Positions 5,173 to 5,844 of a stretch of DNA of 5,844 nt are shown in pieces. The translations under genes were made by a program, and so were the position numbers. Below the pieces are notes generated by a model. It was given only the letters and a program-made list of their open reading frames with translations. It ran no database searches and was not told the DNA's origin. Within the stretch, counting starts at the first letter, position 1, and every line of letters begins with the position of its first letter. The stretch comes from an uncultured Chryseolinea sp. GTDB lineage: Bacteria; Bacteroidota; Bacteroidia; Cytophagales; Cyclobacteriaceae. The stretch lies in contig CAMLER010000349.1 of NCBI GenBank assembly GCA_946478915.1, positions 1 to 5,844 of the forward strand, in the 5' to 3' direction.

Positions 5173-5844
5173 TTATTTTATCCACACTCTGCCGCGCGGA
5201 GAAAGTTTAATATTTAACCAGCCGTCAGCAACAGGTAATTCTTCGCCGGTTAATGCGTCAACTGCATTTCCGTTTTTTGTGGTAGATAGCTTGACAAGTG
5301 ATTCTTCCGCATTGTAGTTTTGAATCATCCATTCATTCTTGCCAAAAGGTTGAATCGCGACGCGAGCATCCGCTTCCGCGACAAACAAAAGCGGTTCATT
5401 AAATGCATGTCGGATTACATTGACCCATTCCCGCGGAAGATGAACCAATGCTACCGGCTCGGGACAAAGCAATAACTCACCGCTTGCTTTAAAATCTTCG
5501 TTGGAGAATGTGTGAGAATTGATCACTACAATATTTCCTTCTTTGTTCTGTGTCAGATACGGAATTTTCCGGGTTCCGATAACGGCTTCAAGCAATGTCT
5601 TTCCGTCCCCGACTTTCATTTCTGCACCAAGTACGAGAGGAAATTTCAACTTTTGCTGGTTGCCATTCACGATAATATCCTGTGTTTTCAGCGAGGCTAT
5701 CTTTACGCCCTGGTGTAAGCCTGCGCGTTTGGCCAGTTCATCGCTCTTCGGAAGGCTTGCCAGGAAACCTGAAGTCATTACAATTCGCGATCCATTCTCA
5801 AGTGACGTATCGAGTTTTTCAAATACTGACGAGATCGGAAGAGC
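5173..5844 (-). CDS. C-terminal part of an unidentified, possibly carbohydrate-active protein (5' end cut by contig edge)
   Basis: The reverse frame is open from the right edge to TAA at 5173-5175. It gives about 219 genuine residues; the codons overlapping 5832-5844 come from adapter sequence and should be ignored. ATG at 5776-5778 begins a 201-residue frame, but the reading frame continues upstream through FEKLDTSLENGSRIV, which reads like ordinary protein, so this is most likely the tail of a longer product. The segment LENGSRIVMTSGFL resembles the core strand of a class I glutamine-amidotransferase-like fold found in some glycoside hydrolases. The end, with MIQNYN...DALTGEELP...LSPRGRVWIK, resembles the closing beta-sandwich of glycosidases, where a 'tGe...L.P.g..v' pattern is common. 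No catalytic residues can be named, and no transmembrane segment is seen. It converges on the oxidase operon across 162 bp. Gene reality is good; the family suggestion is weak. Confidence 0.72.
   Translation of the reverse strand, partial: ALPISSVFEKLDTSLENGSRIVMTSGFLASLPKSDELAKRAGLHQGVKIASLKTQDIIVNGNQQKLKFPLVLGAEMKVGDGKTLLEAVIGTRKIPYLTQNKEGNIVVINSHTFSNEDFKASGELLLCPEPVALVHLPREWVNVIRHAFNEPLLFVAEADARVAIQPFGKNEWMIQNYNAEESLVKLSTTKNGNAVDALTGEELPVADGWLNIKLSPRGRVWIK
5832..5844 (+). other. Illumina adapter remnant at contig end
   Basis: The last 13 bases, AGATCGGAAGAGC, are identical to the universal Illumina TruSeq-type adapter start. They sit exactly at the end of the window in the orientation expected from a plus-strand read running through into its adapter. 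An exact 13-base match placed at the very end is very unlikely by chance. Genomic sequence therefore ends at about 5831 (the boundary base itself could be either). Confidence 0.95.

Overview
The window looks like a short metagenomic or draft contig from a Bacteroidota-type bacterium (Cytophagia/Chitinophagia-like). This is inferred from the gene content, the moderate GC, the mostly Shine-Dalgarno-less A-rich translation starts, and a respiratory cluster whose two small accessory membrane proteins I associate with that phylum. The last 13 bases match the standard Illumina adapter, so the right edge is a sequencing or assembly artefact rather than genome.

Layout. Bases 1-410 (minus) are the N-terminal part of a cation-translocating P-type ATPase that runs off the left edge and has no ATG start. 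Bases 411-1030 form a long AT-rich divergent intergenic region. It holds one candidate Bacteroidota-type -7 box, one inverted repeat and two mutually exclusive hairpins, but no convincing gene. Bases 1031-1138 encode a possible 35-residue, strongly cationic protein behind an unusually good ribosome binding site. Bases 1175-5010 (plus) are a tight four-gene operon. Bases 5011-5172 separate convergent genes and carry a small three-unit 8-bp repeat. Bases 5173-5831 (minus) are the C-terminal part of an unidentified protein.

The operon encodes a compact C-family (cbb3-type) terminal oxidase. The first gene is CcoN, with the haem b, haem b3 and CuB histidines, the catalytic tyrosine and the calcium-site glutamate pair all visible. 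The second is a CcoO-like membrane-anchored cytochrome c fused to a second class I cytochrome c domain, so one polypeptide could do the job of CcoO plus part of CcoP. The third is a small signal-peptide/CxxC/single-helix protein and the fourth an Ig-like domain protein with a C-terminal membrane anchor. Gene junctions are 1 nt apart or overlap by 4 nt, implying translational coupling. The likely electron path is quinol:cytochrome c reductase to the dihaem subunit to haem b and then haem b3-CuB in CcoN; the last two proteins are probably assembly or structural partners.

The most notable points are that CcoN carries about 235 extra N-terminal residues made of two similar 'signal peptide + transmembrane helix + charged tail' modules in tandem, and that the glutamate normally paired with the proximal haem b3 histidine is a glutamine (Gln559).
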